Both the position numbers and the translations under genes were made by a program. A DNA stretch of 46,361 bases from an uncultured Eudoraea sp. GTDB taxonomy: Bacteria; Bacteroidota; Bacteroidia; Flavobacteriales; Flavobacteriaceae. The stretch covers positions 34,669 through 81,029 of the forward strand of contig NZ_CAMYKG010000020.1 of the NCBI RefSeq assembly GCF_947258925.1. The letters run 5' to 3'. Of the stretch, positions 1 to 9,064 are shown piece by piece. Numbering within the stretch: position 1 is the first letter of the stretch; the number at the start of each line of letters is the position of its first letter. The notes beneath the pieces are model-generated. The model was given only the letters and a program-made list of their open reading frames with translations, did no database searches and was not told the DNA's origin.

Positions 1-246
1 CTGACCATAGATTTTTGCAAGAAGGTAAATGCCGGATATATTCTTCGTGGCCTTCGTAACCCGGCAGATTTTGAGTTTGAAAAGGCAATCGCTCATACAA
101 ATAGAAAACTGTCAGAAATTGAAACAGTATTCCTGCTAACCGCTTCAGGTAAATCCTTTATAAATTCTTCAATAGTCAGGGATGTAATCAGAAATGGAGG
201 CGATTTTAGTGTTTTAGTACCCCATACAGTCAAAATATCTCAATAA
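1..246 (+). CDS. coaD: Phosphopantetheine adenylyltransferase, 3' part
   Basis: Open from the first base of the window, so the 5' half is missing; 81 codons remain before TAA. CoaD transfers AMP from ATP to 4'-phosphopantetheine, the penultimate step of coenzyme A synthesis, in the cytoplasm. The visible part contains NAGYILRGLRN, which matches the conserved substrate/ATP-binding segment (V-RGLR) of the family, a D-E-E/N-x-x-L type helix (EFEKAIAHTNRKL), and SSIVRDV near the C-terminus, the family's SSxxR(E/D) nucleotide-binding motif. The end GDFSVLVPHTV is the usual C-terminal helix region. Recognition is confident even though only the C-terminal half is present. The next gene, a histidine kinase, starts about 190 bp downstream on the same strand. 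Confidence 0.93.
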   Translation: MTIDFCKKVNAGYILRGLRNPADFEFEKAIAHTNRKLSEIETVFLLTASGKSFINSSIVRDVIRNGGDFSVLVPHTVKISQ

Positions 247-288
247 CCTGCTATAAGCCCTTTTAACATGGTCGAAAGCAGGGGTTTT
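247..288 (+). terminator. Weak hairpin after coaD
   Basis: CCTGCT at 247-252 pairs with AGCAGG at 277-282, immediately after the coaD stop, followed by GGTTTTCC. The stem is short with a long loop and a poor T tract, so this is only a possible terminator. The remaining bases to 435 are AT-rich and hold no other feature I can support. Confidence 0.3.
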
Positions 289-435
289 CCTAAATATTTC
301 ATTAAAAAAATATTATAAAAAACATTTAATTTAGTAGGAATTTACTTTCATTTTGAGTTATTTTATCATGTACTCCATGTAAAATTGTAGTCACACAACG
401 AGTTTGGACCAGTTCACAACAATCATTGACTATTG

Positions 436-3090
436 ATGAAAAATCAGTTTACTTTAGTAGGAAATTACGGTAGCATGTTGAGTGAAACCCAAACTTTTTA
501 TAATAATTATCTTATAAAACAGTTACCAGTATCAACGGTATTTGTAGATAAAAAATTCAAAATAATCCACGCTTCCGATAAGTGGATTTCCGACTTCAAT
601 TTTGACTATAAAACTGTTGTTGGAACTTCTTTATTAACACTTTTTGATAATATAAGTAAGTCCTGGAAAAAAGATCTCAATGAGGTGTGTAAAGGTATGG
701 CTATGCGTAAAGGCGTGGAAAACTTTTATGACGGTGAAAAAAAAGAAAAATGGTTTGAGTGGGTTAACGTGCCCTGGTATGATGAGAAAGAAAATATTAT
801 TGGGGTAATCATCCATACAAGGGATATTTCAGATACCATTTTTGATGATATAAAATTGGAAAAGCTTGAGACTTTACTCAAAGACAAGTCTGAGATATCA
901 CAAATAGGAAGCTGGGAGTATGACGCCGTACAGGATAAACTGAACTGGTGTAAAATTACCAAAAGCATTCATGAAGTGGCTGAAGATTTTGTGCCCGAAA
1001 TTGAGAGTGCTATTAATTTTTACAAGGAAGGATATAGTAGGAATACCATTGCTATGGCAGTTGATAAAGCCATGACCAAAGGAATAGCATGGAGTGAAAC
1101 TTTCCAGATAATTACAGCAAAAGGAAAGGAAATTTCGGTTTTGGCAGCAGGGAAACCTGTCTTTAAAGATGATAAATATTTGGGCCTTATAGGTACATTC
1201 AAAGATATTACTCATGAATTATTAACCAAGGCAAGAAACGAGGAACAGGAACGCATATTCAGCAGTATATTTAATTCTTCCTATCAGTTTACGGGTATTT
1301 TGGATACAGAGGGTACTTTTCTCGAGGTCAATGATACCGCTTTACAATTCTCAGACCTTAAAGCAGAAGATATCATTAATAAGAAATTCTGGGATGCCTA
1401 TTGGTGGCCTATTCCGGATATGGTTAAAGACGGGCTGAAACAGGTTGTTTCTGCAGCCGCCCAAGGCGAGTTTATGCGTAGTGAGATAGTTGTTCTTGAC
1501 AAAAACAAACAACCTATTCCTGTAGATTTCAGTTTAAAACCTATTTATAACGAAGATAATAAGGTTGTATCCTTGTTGGCGGAGGGTCGTATGATCAAAG
1601 AAATGGTGGAAGCCAGACAAAAGCTTAAAATTAGTGAACAAAAATTTAGATCATTATATGAATTATCTCCAATTGCCTATATCCTCAGTGATTATGAGAC
1701 CGGAGAAATTCTGGATTTTAACAGTTCCTTTGAGAAAGCCACGGCTTATACTAAAGAAGATCTGAGTCATTTGAAATATTCTGATATTGCTCCTGATTCA
1801 TCCAAGCATAAATTGATCAACTTCATGCAGGAAGTCGATTCCAAAGGCACTTATGGTCCTTTTGAGCACCAATTTGTCAGAAAAGATGGAACAAGCTACC
1901 CCATACTTATTAGTGGATCCCTGGTGGGAAATAAAAAAGGAAGAAAACTACTTTGGTCAACTGCACAGGACATCTCAGAGGCAAGAAAAAAAGAAAATCA
2001 AATACGAGAAGAGCAGAAACTATTAAAAACATTAATAGATAACTTACCTCTAAATGTGTATATCAAGGATTTGGAATCAAGAAAAGTCCTGGTAAACAAA
2101 GCAGAATTAGCATACTGCGGATTTACAGATGATTCTGAGGTAATAGGTAAAAATGATGTAAATTTCTACGATGATGAGTCTGCTAGAATTTCCCGTGAAG
2201 AAGACCTCAGCGTGATAAACACGCTAAAACCTATTCTGGGTAGGGAAACAATTAGTGTTAAAAAGGATGGGACCTTAACCACCTTTATGACTTCCAAAAT
2301 TCCACTCATAGGCCCTGATGGCAAAGCCAATGGTCTGATTGGGATAAGTTTGGATATCTCTGATCTTAAGAAGAAGGAGCAGGAGCTTCGAGATCTTATA
2401 AATGTAACTTCCATTCAAAACAAACAATTAATCAATTTTGCACACATTGTATCACATAATCTAAGGTCTCATACAGCTAATTTCTCGATGCTTCTTGAGT
2501 TTCTGGTTGATGAAAAAGACACCAATGAGCGAGAAAATATTATAAAAATGCTCACAGAAGCCTCCGATAACCTATTGGAAACTTTAGATAATCTAAACGA
2601 AGTAGTGGCGATTAGTACAAATATCAATTTGGAGAAGAAGCCTGTTAAAATAAATGATAAAATTGCAGCAGCGGAGCAAAATTTAGCCGCATTCCTTCAG
2701 AAAAATAATGCGGTAATAATTAACGAAATACCTGATGAGACCTATATCCAGGTAATTCCAGCATATATTGACAGTATAATCATGAACTTTATTACCAATG
2801 CTGTAAAATACAGGGACCCAAAACGGGATCCGGTTATTAAATTAACGGTTTCGAAAAATGAGAAATACACAATTTTGAGTATAACCGACAATGGTCTAGG
2901 TATTGACATGAATAAAAATGGTGAAAAATTGTTTGGGATGTACAAGACATTCCATGATAATTCAGATGCCAGAGGAATAGGTCTGTATATAACAAAAAAT
3001 CAGGTTGAGGCCATGAATGGCAAGATAATGGCTTGCAGTGAAGTGGGAAAAGGAACTACATTTAACATATATTTTAATGACAAAACTTAG
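436..3090 (+). CDS. Multi-PAS sensor histidine kinase (cytoplasmic)
   Basis: 884 residues from the ATG; a TTG one codon upstream (433) would add one residue. About five consecutive PAS/PAC sensor modules can be seen (roughly 35-135, 150-265, 275-395, 405-515 and 530-650), several ending in the typical G...DISxxK/R linker. They are followed by a HisKA-like H-box with NFAHIVSHNLRSH (phospho-His near 673) and a HATPase domain: N-box NFITNAVKYR near 785, G1 box DNGLGID near 818, G2 box GIGLYITKNQVEAMNG near 846. There is no signal peptide or membrane segment, so sensing is probably intracellular (redox, ligand or light; the PAS ligands cannot be read from sequence). It overlaps the response regulator gene by 14 bp, so the two are translationally coupled and very likely partners. 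Output is unknown. Confidence 0.9.
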   Translation: MKNQFTLVGNYGSMLSETQTFYNNYLIKQLPVSTVFVDKKFKIIHASDKWISDFNFDYKTVVGTSLLTLFDNISKSWKKDLNEVCKGMAMRKGVENFYDGEKKEKWFEWVNVPWYDEKENIIGVIIHTRDISDTIFDDIKLEKLETLLKDKSEISQIGSWEYDAVQDKLNWCKITKSIHEVAEDFVPEIESAINFYKEGYSRNTIAMAVDKAMTKGIAWSETFQIITAKGKEISVLAAGKPVFKDDKYLGLIGTFKDITHELLTKARNEEQERIFSSIFNSSYQFTGILDTEGTFLEVNDTALQFSDLKAEDIINKKFWDAYWWPIPDMVKDGLKQVVSAAAQGEFMRSEIVVLDKNKQPIPVDFSLKPIYNEDNKVVSLLAEGRMIKEMVEARQKLKISEQKFRSLYELSPIAYILSDYETGEILDFNSSFEKATAYTKEDLSHLKYSDIAPDSSKHKLINFMQEVDSKGTYGPFEHQFVRKDGTSYPILISGSLVGNKKGRKLLWSTAQDISEARKKENQIREEQKLLKTLIDNLPLNVYIKDLESRKVLVNKAELAYCGFTDDSEVIGKNDVNFYDDESARISREEDLSVINTLKPILGRETISVKKDGTLTTFMTSKIPLIGPDGKANGLIGISLDISDLKKKEQELRDLINVTSIQNKQLINFAHIVSHNLRSHTANFSMLLEFLVDEKDTNERENIIKMLTEASDNLLETLDNLNEVVAISTNINLEKKPVKINDKIAAAEQNLAAFLQKNNAVIINEIPDETYIQVIPAYIDSIIMNFITNAVKYRDPKRDPVIKLTVSKNEKYTILSITDNGLGIDMNKNGEKLFGMYKTFHDNSDARGIGLYITKNQVEAMNGKIMACSEVGKGTTFNIYFNDKT

Positions 3091-3481
3091 ATTAATTGCC
3101 ATAATAGATGATGATCCAATTACTGTTTTTGGAATTAAAAGGATGCTTAGCGCCTTAAATGTAAGTGAGGAAATAAGTAGTTATGTAAACGGAAAAGAAG
3201 CCATTGATGATTTTAAAAATATTTTAAAACGAAACAAAGAGATCCCGGAGGTCATTTTTCTGGATATAAACATGCCCATCATGGATGGATGGCAATTTCT
3301 GGAAGAATTCATAGCAATACCAATTAAACTTAAAATAAGAATCAACATTTTAACTTCCTCCATAGATCCTGCGGATAGGGAAAACTGGAAATATTATAAA
3401 TCCAGGACTCACCATATCATAGACTATAAAAACAAACCAATTAAAAGAAAGGAAATTGAGGAGATTACCAAAGCAGCTTAA
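3077..3481 (+). CDS. Single-domain response regulator (REC only)
   Basis: 134 residues from the ATG that overlaps the end of the kinase gene; an in-frame upstream ATG at 3038 would add 13 residues that do not belong to the REC fold. Receiver hallmarks are present: acidic pocket IIDDDP (10-14), phospho-acceptor Asp63 in FLDINMP, Thr93 in ILTSS, and Lys120 before Pro in the YKNKP segment. No DNA-binding or enzymatic domain follows, so it acts by protein contact or as a phosphate carrier, CheY/Spo0F-like. Such PAS-kinase plus stand-alone REC pairs are common in Flavobacteriaceae. The partner kinase is almost certainly the gene it overlaps. Confidence 0.9.
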   Translation: MTKLRLIAIIDDDPITVFGIKRMLSALNVSEEISSYVNGKEAIDDFKNILKRNKEIPEVIFLDINMPIMDGWQFLEEFIAIPIKLKIRINILTSSIDPADRENWKYYKSRTHHIIDYKNKPIKRKEIEEITKAA

Positions 3482-3512
3482 AACATTTTGATACGCCTTT
3501 AAGCTTATAAAA

Positions 3513-4100
3513 TCAGTCTGCAAACAGTGATTTAATATTTGTGTACGAATTATTCAGGGCTTTATGAATTTTTTTTGGCCCTTTCCACTTAACTTTTTCT
3601 ATCCCCTCTTTTTTCTGACCTTTCAACTTGCCCTTATACGAGGTTTTCATTGCAAACCAGTGGACTTCCTTAAGCTTATAAGTACCATTTCTTTTAAAAA
3701 TGTGGTATGTAGTCCTGAGAAAGTTTTCAATTTTTAAGCCCTTAACAGCTGTTTCTTCCTCTACTTCCCGAAGAGCACACTCTTCTATGGACTCCCCCTT
3801 TTCTAATTTTCCTTTGGGTAAGTCCCATTTATCATTCCTGTAAATAAAAAGTACTTGCCCCTTTTTGTTTGTGACCACTCCACCCCCGGCAATTTCCAAA
3901 GGAATTTTTTTGGTAAACTTTTTTAATATTTCCTCGTGGTTTGGGTGATAAATAAAGGCCCTTTTCATCTTTTTCTTGGCCAATGCATCAATGGCAGTAT
4001 TAATAGCCTCACCATTTAACATAAAGTATTCACCTTCCGCGGCATCAGAGAGTTTGTTTGTTAAAATCAAAGGGGCATCTTTAACAAAAACTTTATACAT
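3513..4100 (-). CDS. NUDIX hydrolase
   Basis: 195 residues from the ATG at 4100; a GTG at 4127 in frame would add nine residues but overlaps the pyrE start, so the ATG is preferred. A Nudix fold is visible from residue about 70. The Nudix box (about 97-120) reads GKLEKGESIEECALREVEEET, with the catalytic REVEEE intact; the usual Gly after EEx is Ala here. Nudix enzymes hydrolyse nucleoside diphosphates linked to another moiety; the substrate cannot be told. The roughly 70-residue N-terminal extension beginning MYKVFVKDAP is seen in flavobacterial homologues. It is divergent from pyrE with 7 bp between start codons and convergent with the response regulator. Confidence 0.88.
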   Translation of the reverse strand: MYKVFVKDAPLILTNKLSDAAEGEYFMLNGEAINTAIDALAKKKMKRAFIYHPNHEEILKKFTKKIPLEIAGGGVVTNKKGQVLFIYRNDKWDLPKGKLEKGESIEECALREVEEETAVKGLKIENFLRTTYHIFKRNGTYKLKEVHWFAMKTSYKGKLKGQKKEGIEKVKWKGPKKIHKALNNSYTNIKSLFAD

Positions 4101-4103
4101 TTG
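4096..4103 (+). promoter_or_regulatory. TAnnTTTG -7 element in front of pyrE
   Basis: TACATTTG, an exact match to the Bacteroidota -7 consensus, ends four bases before the pyrE ATG. No TTG lies at the normal 17-23 bp spacing upstream. If used, the transcript would be leaderless or nearly so. Confidence 0.35.
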
Positions 4104-4107
4104 CGAA

Positions 4108-4749
4108 ATGGTTTTAGACAAGTACACAGCAGAAAAAACGGCCGAGCTTCTTCTGCAAATTAATGCAATAAAGTTGAAACCAGAAAATCCTTTTACATGG
4201 GCCTCTGGATGGAAATCTCCAATTTATTGCGATAACCGGATTATTTTATCCTATCCCGAGATCAGAAATTATGTAAGAGAACAAATTGCTAAGCAACTTG
4301 TTGACTTATATGGAAAACCAGATGTGATTGCCGGCGTTGCAACCGGTGCGATTGGTATTGGAATCCTCGTTGCCGATTATCTTGGTTTACCGTTTATTTA
4401 TGTAAGGCCAGAAGCCAAAGCACATGGCCGACAAAATAAAATTGAAGGGCAGCTGTCAGAGAATCAAACCGTTGTTGTTATTGAAGATCTAATAAGCACA
4501 GGAAAAAGTAGCCTGAATGCCGTTGAAGCTTTAAAAATTAGTGGGGCTGTTGTAAAAGGTATGCTGGCAATTTTTACATACGGCTTTAATGTATCTGAAG
4601 AGAGTTTTAAACAAAAGGATATAGAACTTCATACCTTAAGTAATTATGATTATTTAATTGAACAAGCTTCAAGGACAAATTACATCAAAGAAGGGCAATT
4701 AAAAACTTTAAGAGAATGGAAGGATCATCCTTCAAAATGGAACATATAA
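4108..4749 (+). CDS. pyrE: Orotate phosphoribosyltransferase
   Basis: 213 residues from ATG 4108; the frame is open further upstream, but that stretch is antisense to the NUDIX gene. PyrE joins orotate to PRPP, giving OMP in de novo pyrimidine synthesis. The PRPP-binding loop VVVIEDLISTGKSS (122-135) and the flexible catalytic loop with RPEAKAHGRQN (100-110) are both present, as is WASGWKSPIYCDNR (31-44), the orotate-site segment. Length is normal. The SRPBCC gene follows after 4 bp and is probably co-transcribed. Confidence 0.96.
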   Translation: MVLDKYTAEKTAELLLQINAIKLKPENPFTWASGWKSPIYCDNRIILSYPEIRNYVREQIAKQLVDLYGKPDVIAGVATGAIGIGILVADYLGLPFIYVRPEAKAHGRQNKIEGQLSENQTVVVIEDLISTGKSSLNAVEALKISGAVVKGMLAIFTYGFNVSEESFKQKDIELHTLSNYDYLIEQASRTNYIKEGQLKTLREWKDHPSKWNI

Positions 4750-4753
4750 TAAA

Positions 4754-5146
4754 ATGGAAATAGAAACTCAACACAAAACCGTATCAAAGAAAATTGAAGA
4801 TGTTTATGAATTTGTCACGGATCTTAAAAATTTTGAACAATTAATGCCAGACAGCATTGATAAATTTGAAGTCCTTGACTCAGACACCTTCCTTTTTGCT
4901 CTTAGTGGGATGCCACAAATTGTTTTAAAAAGAAAGCATCAGCAACCAATGGATAAGCTGGTTTTGGGGGCAGCAAGTGATAAATTACCTTTTACGCTTA
5001 CTGTTGATTTGAATGCCAAAAACGATGACGAAACTGGCGTCATTTTGCGTTTTGAAGGAGAATTTAATTCCATGATGGCTATGATGATAAAAACGCCCAT
5101 AACTAATTTCATGAATGCCTTATCGGATAATTTGAGTAAAATATAA
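4754..5146 (+). CDS. SRPBCC-fold protein
   Basis: 130 residues. The N-terminus (IETQHKTVSKKIEDVYEFVTDLKNFEQLMP) fits the START/polyketide cyclase-like (SRPBCC) fold: first strand, then a helix that begins with the I-x-x-V-Y/W-x-F/L-T/I-D pattern. These proteins form a cavity for hydrophobic ligands; no ligand or activity can be deduced. It follows pyrE by 4 bp and this order is common in Flavobacteriaceae, but a functional link to pyrimidine synthesis is not established. It converges on birA. Confidence 0.8.
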   Translation: MEIETQHKTVSKKIEDVYEFVTDLKNFEQLMPDSIDKFEVLDSDTFLFALSGMPQIVLKRKHQQPMDKLVLGAASDKLPFTLTVDLNAKNDDETGVILRFEGEFNSMMAMMIKTPITNFMNALSDNLSKI

Positions 5147-5191
5147 CCGCAAAATCCTTGTAAGTTTTTATCTGATTTTTTAAGGTTGGTA

Positions 5192-5923
5192 TTAGTGTAA
5201 TAGTTCTAATTCCTTAAAACCAAATTCCTTGAAGATAGCATCTTCAAATTCCACCACTAATTTGCCTTCTTCAGTTATCCCCCGTATATAGCCTGTAACT
5301 AATTTAGAATTGCTGTCTCGAAAGGTGGAAGGTTTGTCCTTTCTAAATAAAAAAGATTCATACTGCTCACGAATCCCATGAACTTTCCCGGGCGTAAATT
5401 CTTCAAAAAGTACTTTTAGATTATCTAGTATTGCAGTGAGAACTTCATCAAGATCAATAGTCCTACCTGTAATCCTTTTTAATGAGGATGCCTTATTTAA
5501 CTTCCCGAAATCCATTTGATTGACATTTAATCCAATCCCTATTATTGAGGACTTAATAAGATCATTCTTTAGATTATTCTCAATAAGAATACCACATATT
5601 TTGTTATTACCTGACATAATGTCGTTTGGCCACTTAACATATAAATTTGGAATAAATAGTTTTTTAAGTGTTTTGTAAACGGCTAAGGAAGCTATTATGT
5701 TCAGAGCAAATTGTTCCTGAATCCGAAAATTTTCAAAATACCTCAACACGCTGAATGTCAAATTTTTACCGGCTTCTGACTCCCATTGAGCACCTCTTTG
5801 ACCGCGACCGCTCAATTGATTATTAGCAGTGACTACAGTAAAATCCTGAACCTTTTCAGTAGCCATTAGTTTTTTCAGGTAGGCATTTGTAGAATCCGTG
5901 GCATCAAGTTTGACTCTTTGCAT
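5192..5923 (-). CDS. birA: Biotin--[acetyl-CoA-carboxylase] ligase
   Basis: 243 residues, the short form without the N-terminal DNA-binding domain of E. coli BirA, so it is an enzyme and not a repressor. It attaches biotin to the carboxyl-carrier subunit of acetyl-CoA carboxylase and other biotin enzymes. The biotinyl-AMP motif GRGQRG (39-44), KWPNDI (97-102) and the catalytic lysine in KICGILIE (about 108) are all visible. The ATG lies about 95 bp from the divergently transcribed rsfS. Confidence 0.94.
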   Translation of the reverse strand: MQRVKLDATDSTNAYLKKLMATEKVQDFTVVTANNQLSGRGQRGAQWESEAGKNLTFSVLRYFENFRIQEQFALNIIASLAVYKTLKKLFIPNLYVKWPNDIMSGNNKICGILIENNLKNDLIKSSIIGIGLNVNQMDFGKLNKASSLKRITGRTIDLDEVLTAILDNLKVLFEEFTPGKVHGIREQYESFLFRKDKPSTFRDSNSKLVTGYIRGITEEGKLVVEFEDAIFKEFGFKELELLH

Positions 5924-5990
5924 ATAGGCTATCTCGTTTTTGATCTACAATGTTATGTTAAAAACAATAGCTAAGAAAACAAAAAAACAA

Positions 5991-5998
5991 TAACTTTG
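5991..5998 (+). promoter_or_regulatory. TAnnTTTG -7 element for rsfS operon
   Basis: TAACTTTG matches the Bacteroidota -7 consensus and lies 19 bp before the rsfS ATG. A clear -33 TTG is not seen. It could drive the rsfS-to-ACBP run. Confidence 0.4.
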
Positions 5999-6017
5999 TA
6001 GAAATTAAAAATATTGA

Positions 6018-6395
6018 ATGCAAGAAAGGAAAGCTAGTGCAGATGAGTTAATTACCTTAATCTTAGATGGAATAGAAGAAGTAAAAGGACTCGAAATAAA
6101 TGTACTTGACCTAAGGGAAATAGAGAATACTGTTTGTGACTACTTCATAATTTGTAATGGTACTTCTAATACTCATGTTAATGCGATAGTAAACTCAATC
6201 CAAAAAACAGTAAGCAAGGCATCAAAAGATAAACCCTGGCATATAGAAGGTTCAGAAAATGCTGAATGGGTACTGTTAGACTATGTAAATGTTGTAGTTC
6301 ATGTATTTCAAAAACATATACGAGAATTCTATGATGTAGAGGGACTTTGGGGAGATGCCAAAGTCACAATGGTCGAGAGCAGCTTTAATCAATAA
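6018..6395 (+). CDS. rsfS: Ribosomal silencing factor RsfS
   Basis: 125 residues. RsfS (Iojap/DUF143 family) binds ribosomal protein uL14 and blocks joining of the 30S and 50S subunits under starvation. Family signatures are present: LDLREIENTVCDYFIICNG (about 35-53), SNTHV, PWHIEGSENAEWVLLDYVNVVVHVF (about 78-102) and the terminal FYDVEGLWGDA. It is first in a tight plus-strand run, with 8 bp to ftsH. Confidence 0.95.
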   Translation: MQERKASADELITLILDGIEEVKGLEINVLDLREIENTVCDYFIICNGTSNTHVNAIVNSIQKTVSKASKDKPWHIEGSENAEWVLLDYVNVVVHVFQKHIREFYDVEGLWGDAKVTMVESSFNQ

Positions 6396-6403
6396 AAAAG
6401 AAA

Positions 6404-8395
6404 ATGGCAAAAGATAATAATACCCCGCAAAAAAAACCACGTTTTAGTTCATGGTGGATATATGGTTTGATAGCAATTTTTTTGATTGCTTTCCAATTCT
6501 TTGGCAGCGATAATCTTACATCCACAAAGAAAACAACAACTTCAGAACTACAGGAATATCTGAGAAATGGAGATATTACTAAAATAGTAATTATCACTAA
6601 CACCAATCAGGCAAAAGTTTTCCTTTCCGATGAAGCTCTGGCAAAAGATGTACACAAAGATGTTTCCGAGAAGCCCTTATTTCCGTCAACTGCCTCTATT
6701 CCCCAGTATGTATTAGATTACGGAGATTTGCAAATTTTCCAAAATGAGATAACCGAAATAAAAAAGGAAAGCAATCTGGACACCATAGTAGAATTTGATA
6801 AGGAATCAAACGTGTTTATGGAATTATTGCTGTCTATATTACCTTTCGTGCTAATTATTGGAATATGGATTTATCTTATGCGCAGAATGTCTGGCGGTGC
6901 AGGGGGTGGTGCAGGTGGTCAGATCTTTAATATCGGGAAATCGAAAGCAAAATTATTTGATGAAAAGACGGATACAAGGACTTCGTTCCAGGATGTCGCA
7001 GGCTTAGAAGGAGCAAAAGAAGAAGTAGAAGAAATCGTGGAATTCCTAAAACATCCCGATAAATATACCTCTCTCGGTGGTAAAATACCTAAAGGGGCTC
7101 TTTTGGTTGGACCTCCCGGTACAGGTAAAACATTACTGGCCAAAGCAGTCGCCGGTGAAGCAAAAGTTCCTTTCTTCTCATTATCCGGATCAGATTTTGT
7201 TGAAATGTTTGTTGGTGTAGGAGCGTCAAGGGTAAGGGACCTGTTTAAGCAGGCTAAGGACAAATCTCCCGCGATTATTTTTATTGATGAAATTGATGCC
7301 ATTGGTAGAGCCAGGGGGAAAAATAACTTTACAGGATCTAATGACGAACGTGAGAATACGTTGAATCAGTTATTAACAGAAATGGATGGTTTTGGTACTA
7401 ATACAAATGTAATAGTACTGGCCGCTACCAACCGGGCGGATGTTTTAGACAAAGCTTTGATGCGTGCCGGCAGGTTCGACAGGCAAATTTATGTGGATCT
7501 ACCGGATATACGTGAAAGAAAAGAGATATTTGAAGTACACCTCCGACCAATAAAAACCTCGGAGACTCTGGATCTTGATTTCCTTGCCAGACAAACACCC
7601 GGGTTTTCTGGAGCTGATATAGCCAATGTATGTAATGAAGCTGCGTTAATTGCAGCACGAAAAGAAAAAAAGGCCGTAAATAAACAGGACTTCCTGGATG
7701 CCGTTGACCGTATTGTAGGTGGACTTGAGAAAAAGAACAAAATTATAACTCCTGAAGAGAAAAAGACTATTGCCTACCATGAGGCCGGGCATGCCACTGT
7801 AAGTTGGATGCTGGAACATGCTGCTCCATTGGTAAAAGTAACCATTGTACCTAGAGGACAATCTCTGGGTTCAGCATGGTATTTGCCTGAGGAACGCCTT
7901 ATTGTTCGCCCGGAACAGATGAAGGACGAAATGTGTGCTACCTTAGGGGGAAGGGCCGCCGAAAGAGTTATTTTTAATAAAATTTCTACAGGAGCTCTAA
8001 GTGATTTAGAGAAAGTAACCAAACAGGCTCGTGCCATGGTTACCATCTACGGCCTAAATGACGAAATTGGTAATCTTACATACTATGACTCCTCAGGTCA
8101 AAATGAATTCGGGTTTAATAAACCATATAGTGAAGATACAGCACAGGTAATTGACCAGGAGATCTCTAAATTAATAGAAGAGCAATATAATAGGGCGATA
8201 GAAGTGCTGGAATTAAATAAAGATAAACTTACGGAATTGGCTGAGCGCTTATTGGAAAAAGAAGTTATCTTTAAGGAGGATTTAGAAAAAATCTTTGGCA
8301 AAAGACCTTTTGAAAAAGTATTTGATCAAAAAGGTCAGGAAATAGTCAATACTGAAACCCTGGCAACCGAAGATTCTGCTGAGGAAAATAAATAA
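6404..8395 (+). CDS. ftsH: ATP-dependent zinc metalloprotease FtsH
   Basis: 663 residues. It is a membrane-anchored AAA+ protease that degrades misfolded and regulatory membrane proteins. An N-terminal membrane segment (about 13-30) and a second one (about 143-161) flank a periplasmic domain. Then come Walker A GPPGTGKT (236-243), Walker [12 protein letters not shown], the second region of homology around [20 protein letters not shown], and the zinc site HEAGH (459-463) in the M41 peptidase domain. All catalytic motifs are intact. The Gly-rich linker [10 protein letters not shown] after the second membrane segment is usual in Bacteroidota. It lies between rsfS and the LUD gene (56 bp). Confidence 0.98.
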   Translation: MAKDNNTPQKKPRFSSWWIYGLIAIFLIAFQFFGSDNLTSTKKTTTSELQEYLRNGDITKIVIITNTNQAKVFLSDEALAKDVHKDVSEKPLFPSTASIPQYVLDYGDLQIFQNEITEIKKESNLDTIVEFDKESNVFMELLLSILPFVLIIGIWIYLMRRMSGGAGGGAGGQIFNIGKSKAKLFDEKTDTRTSFQDVAGLEGAKEEVEEIVEFLKHPDKYTSLGGKIPKGALLVGPPGTGKTLLAKAVAGEAKVPFFSLSGSDFVEMFVGVGASRVRDLFKQAKDKSPAIIFIDEIDAIGRARGKNNFTGSNDERENTLNQLLTEMDGFGTNTNVIVLAATNRADVLDKALMRAGRFDRQIYVDLPDIRERKEIFEVHLRPIKTSETLDLDFLARQTPGFSGADIANVCNEAALIAARKEKKAVNKQDFLDAVDRIVGGLEKKNKIITPEEKKTIAYHEAGHATVSWMLEHAAPLVKVTIVPRGQSLGSAWYLPEERLIVRPEQMKDEMCATLGGRAAERVIFNKISTGALSDLEKVTKQARAMVTIYGLNDEIGNLTYYDSSGQNEFGFNKPYSEDTAQVIDQEISKLIEEQYNRAIEVLELNKDKLTELAERLLEKEVIFKEDLEKIFGKRPFEKVFDQKGQEIVNTETLATEDSAEENK

Positions 8396-8451
8396 TAATA
8401 CTAAGCGTTGTTTTTAATAAATAGAGCATTATTTGAAGGCTAAATATATCG

Positions 8452-9063
8452 ATGGGTCTATTTGACAAGCTATTTGGTGGTGGTAAGAAGAAAGTTTCCA
8501 AAGAAACTGTGGAAACGAGGGGGATGCACATGCCCGACTTAAATATTCCGGTCGATGAGAAGTTCACTATTCATTTTAAAAAAAATGGTGGCAAATTCAT
8601 CTATTGCGATTCCTTTGACGAAGTTTCTGAAGCATTGAAAAACATAATAGAGGAAAACCACTGGGAAGAAATTCCATTCTTTGTGATGAATCCGCGTTTA
8701 GAAGAAAAATTTTCCAAAGACAATTTGAAGTTTACGGAAAAGGCTAAAGACAGTGAAGTTTTCTTTACTACTTGTGAACATCTGGTTGCCCAAAATGGAT
8801 CTATTTTGGTTTGCTCAAATCAACTTAAAGAAAAGAAGCTTAGTGAATTACCCGAAAACGTTATTGTTTTTGCAACAACCAGTCAGTTGGTTGAGAGTAT
8901 TGGAGAGGGATTGAAAATAATCAAGAAGAAATATAAAGGAGGTATCCCGGCAAATATTACAACAATAAAGCATTTTCAAGGTACTAAGGAAAATGCAAAT
9001 GATTTTCTAACCTACGGAAGCAGCACAAAACATTTGTACTTATTACTTATGGAAGACCTTTAG
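8452..9063 (+). CDS. LUD-domain protein (LutC/YkgG-like)
   Basis: 203 residues. The C-terminal part (about 95-203) has the LUD-domain pattern: VFFTTCEHLVAQNGSILV, then a strand ENVIVFATTSQLVESIGEG, ending TYGSSTKHLYLLLMEDL. LUD proteins include LutC, a subunit needed for lactate utilisation, but this copy sits between ftsH and cdsA without lutA/lutB, so a role in lactate oxidation is not supported by context. The order ftsH-LUD-cdsA recurs in Flavobacteriaceae. One base separates its stop from the cdsA ATG, implying coupling. Confidence 0.82.
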   Translation: MGLFDKLFGGGKKKVSKETVETRGMHMPDLNIPVDEKFTIHFKKNGGKFIYCDSFDEVSEALKNIIEENHWEEIPFFVMNPRLEEKFSKDNLKFTEKAKDSEVFFTTCEHLVAQNGSILVCSNQLKEKKLSELPENVIVFATTSQLVESIGEGLKIIKKKYKGGIPANITTIKHFQGTKENANDFLTYGSSTKHLYLLLMEDL

Positions 9064-9064
9064 T

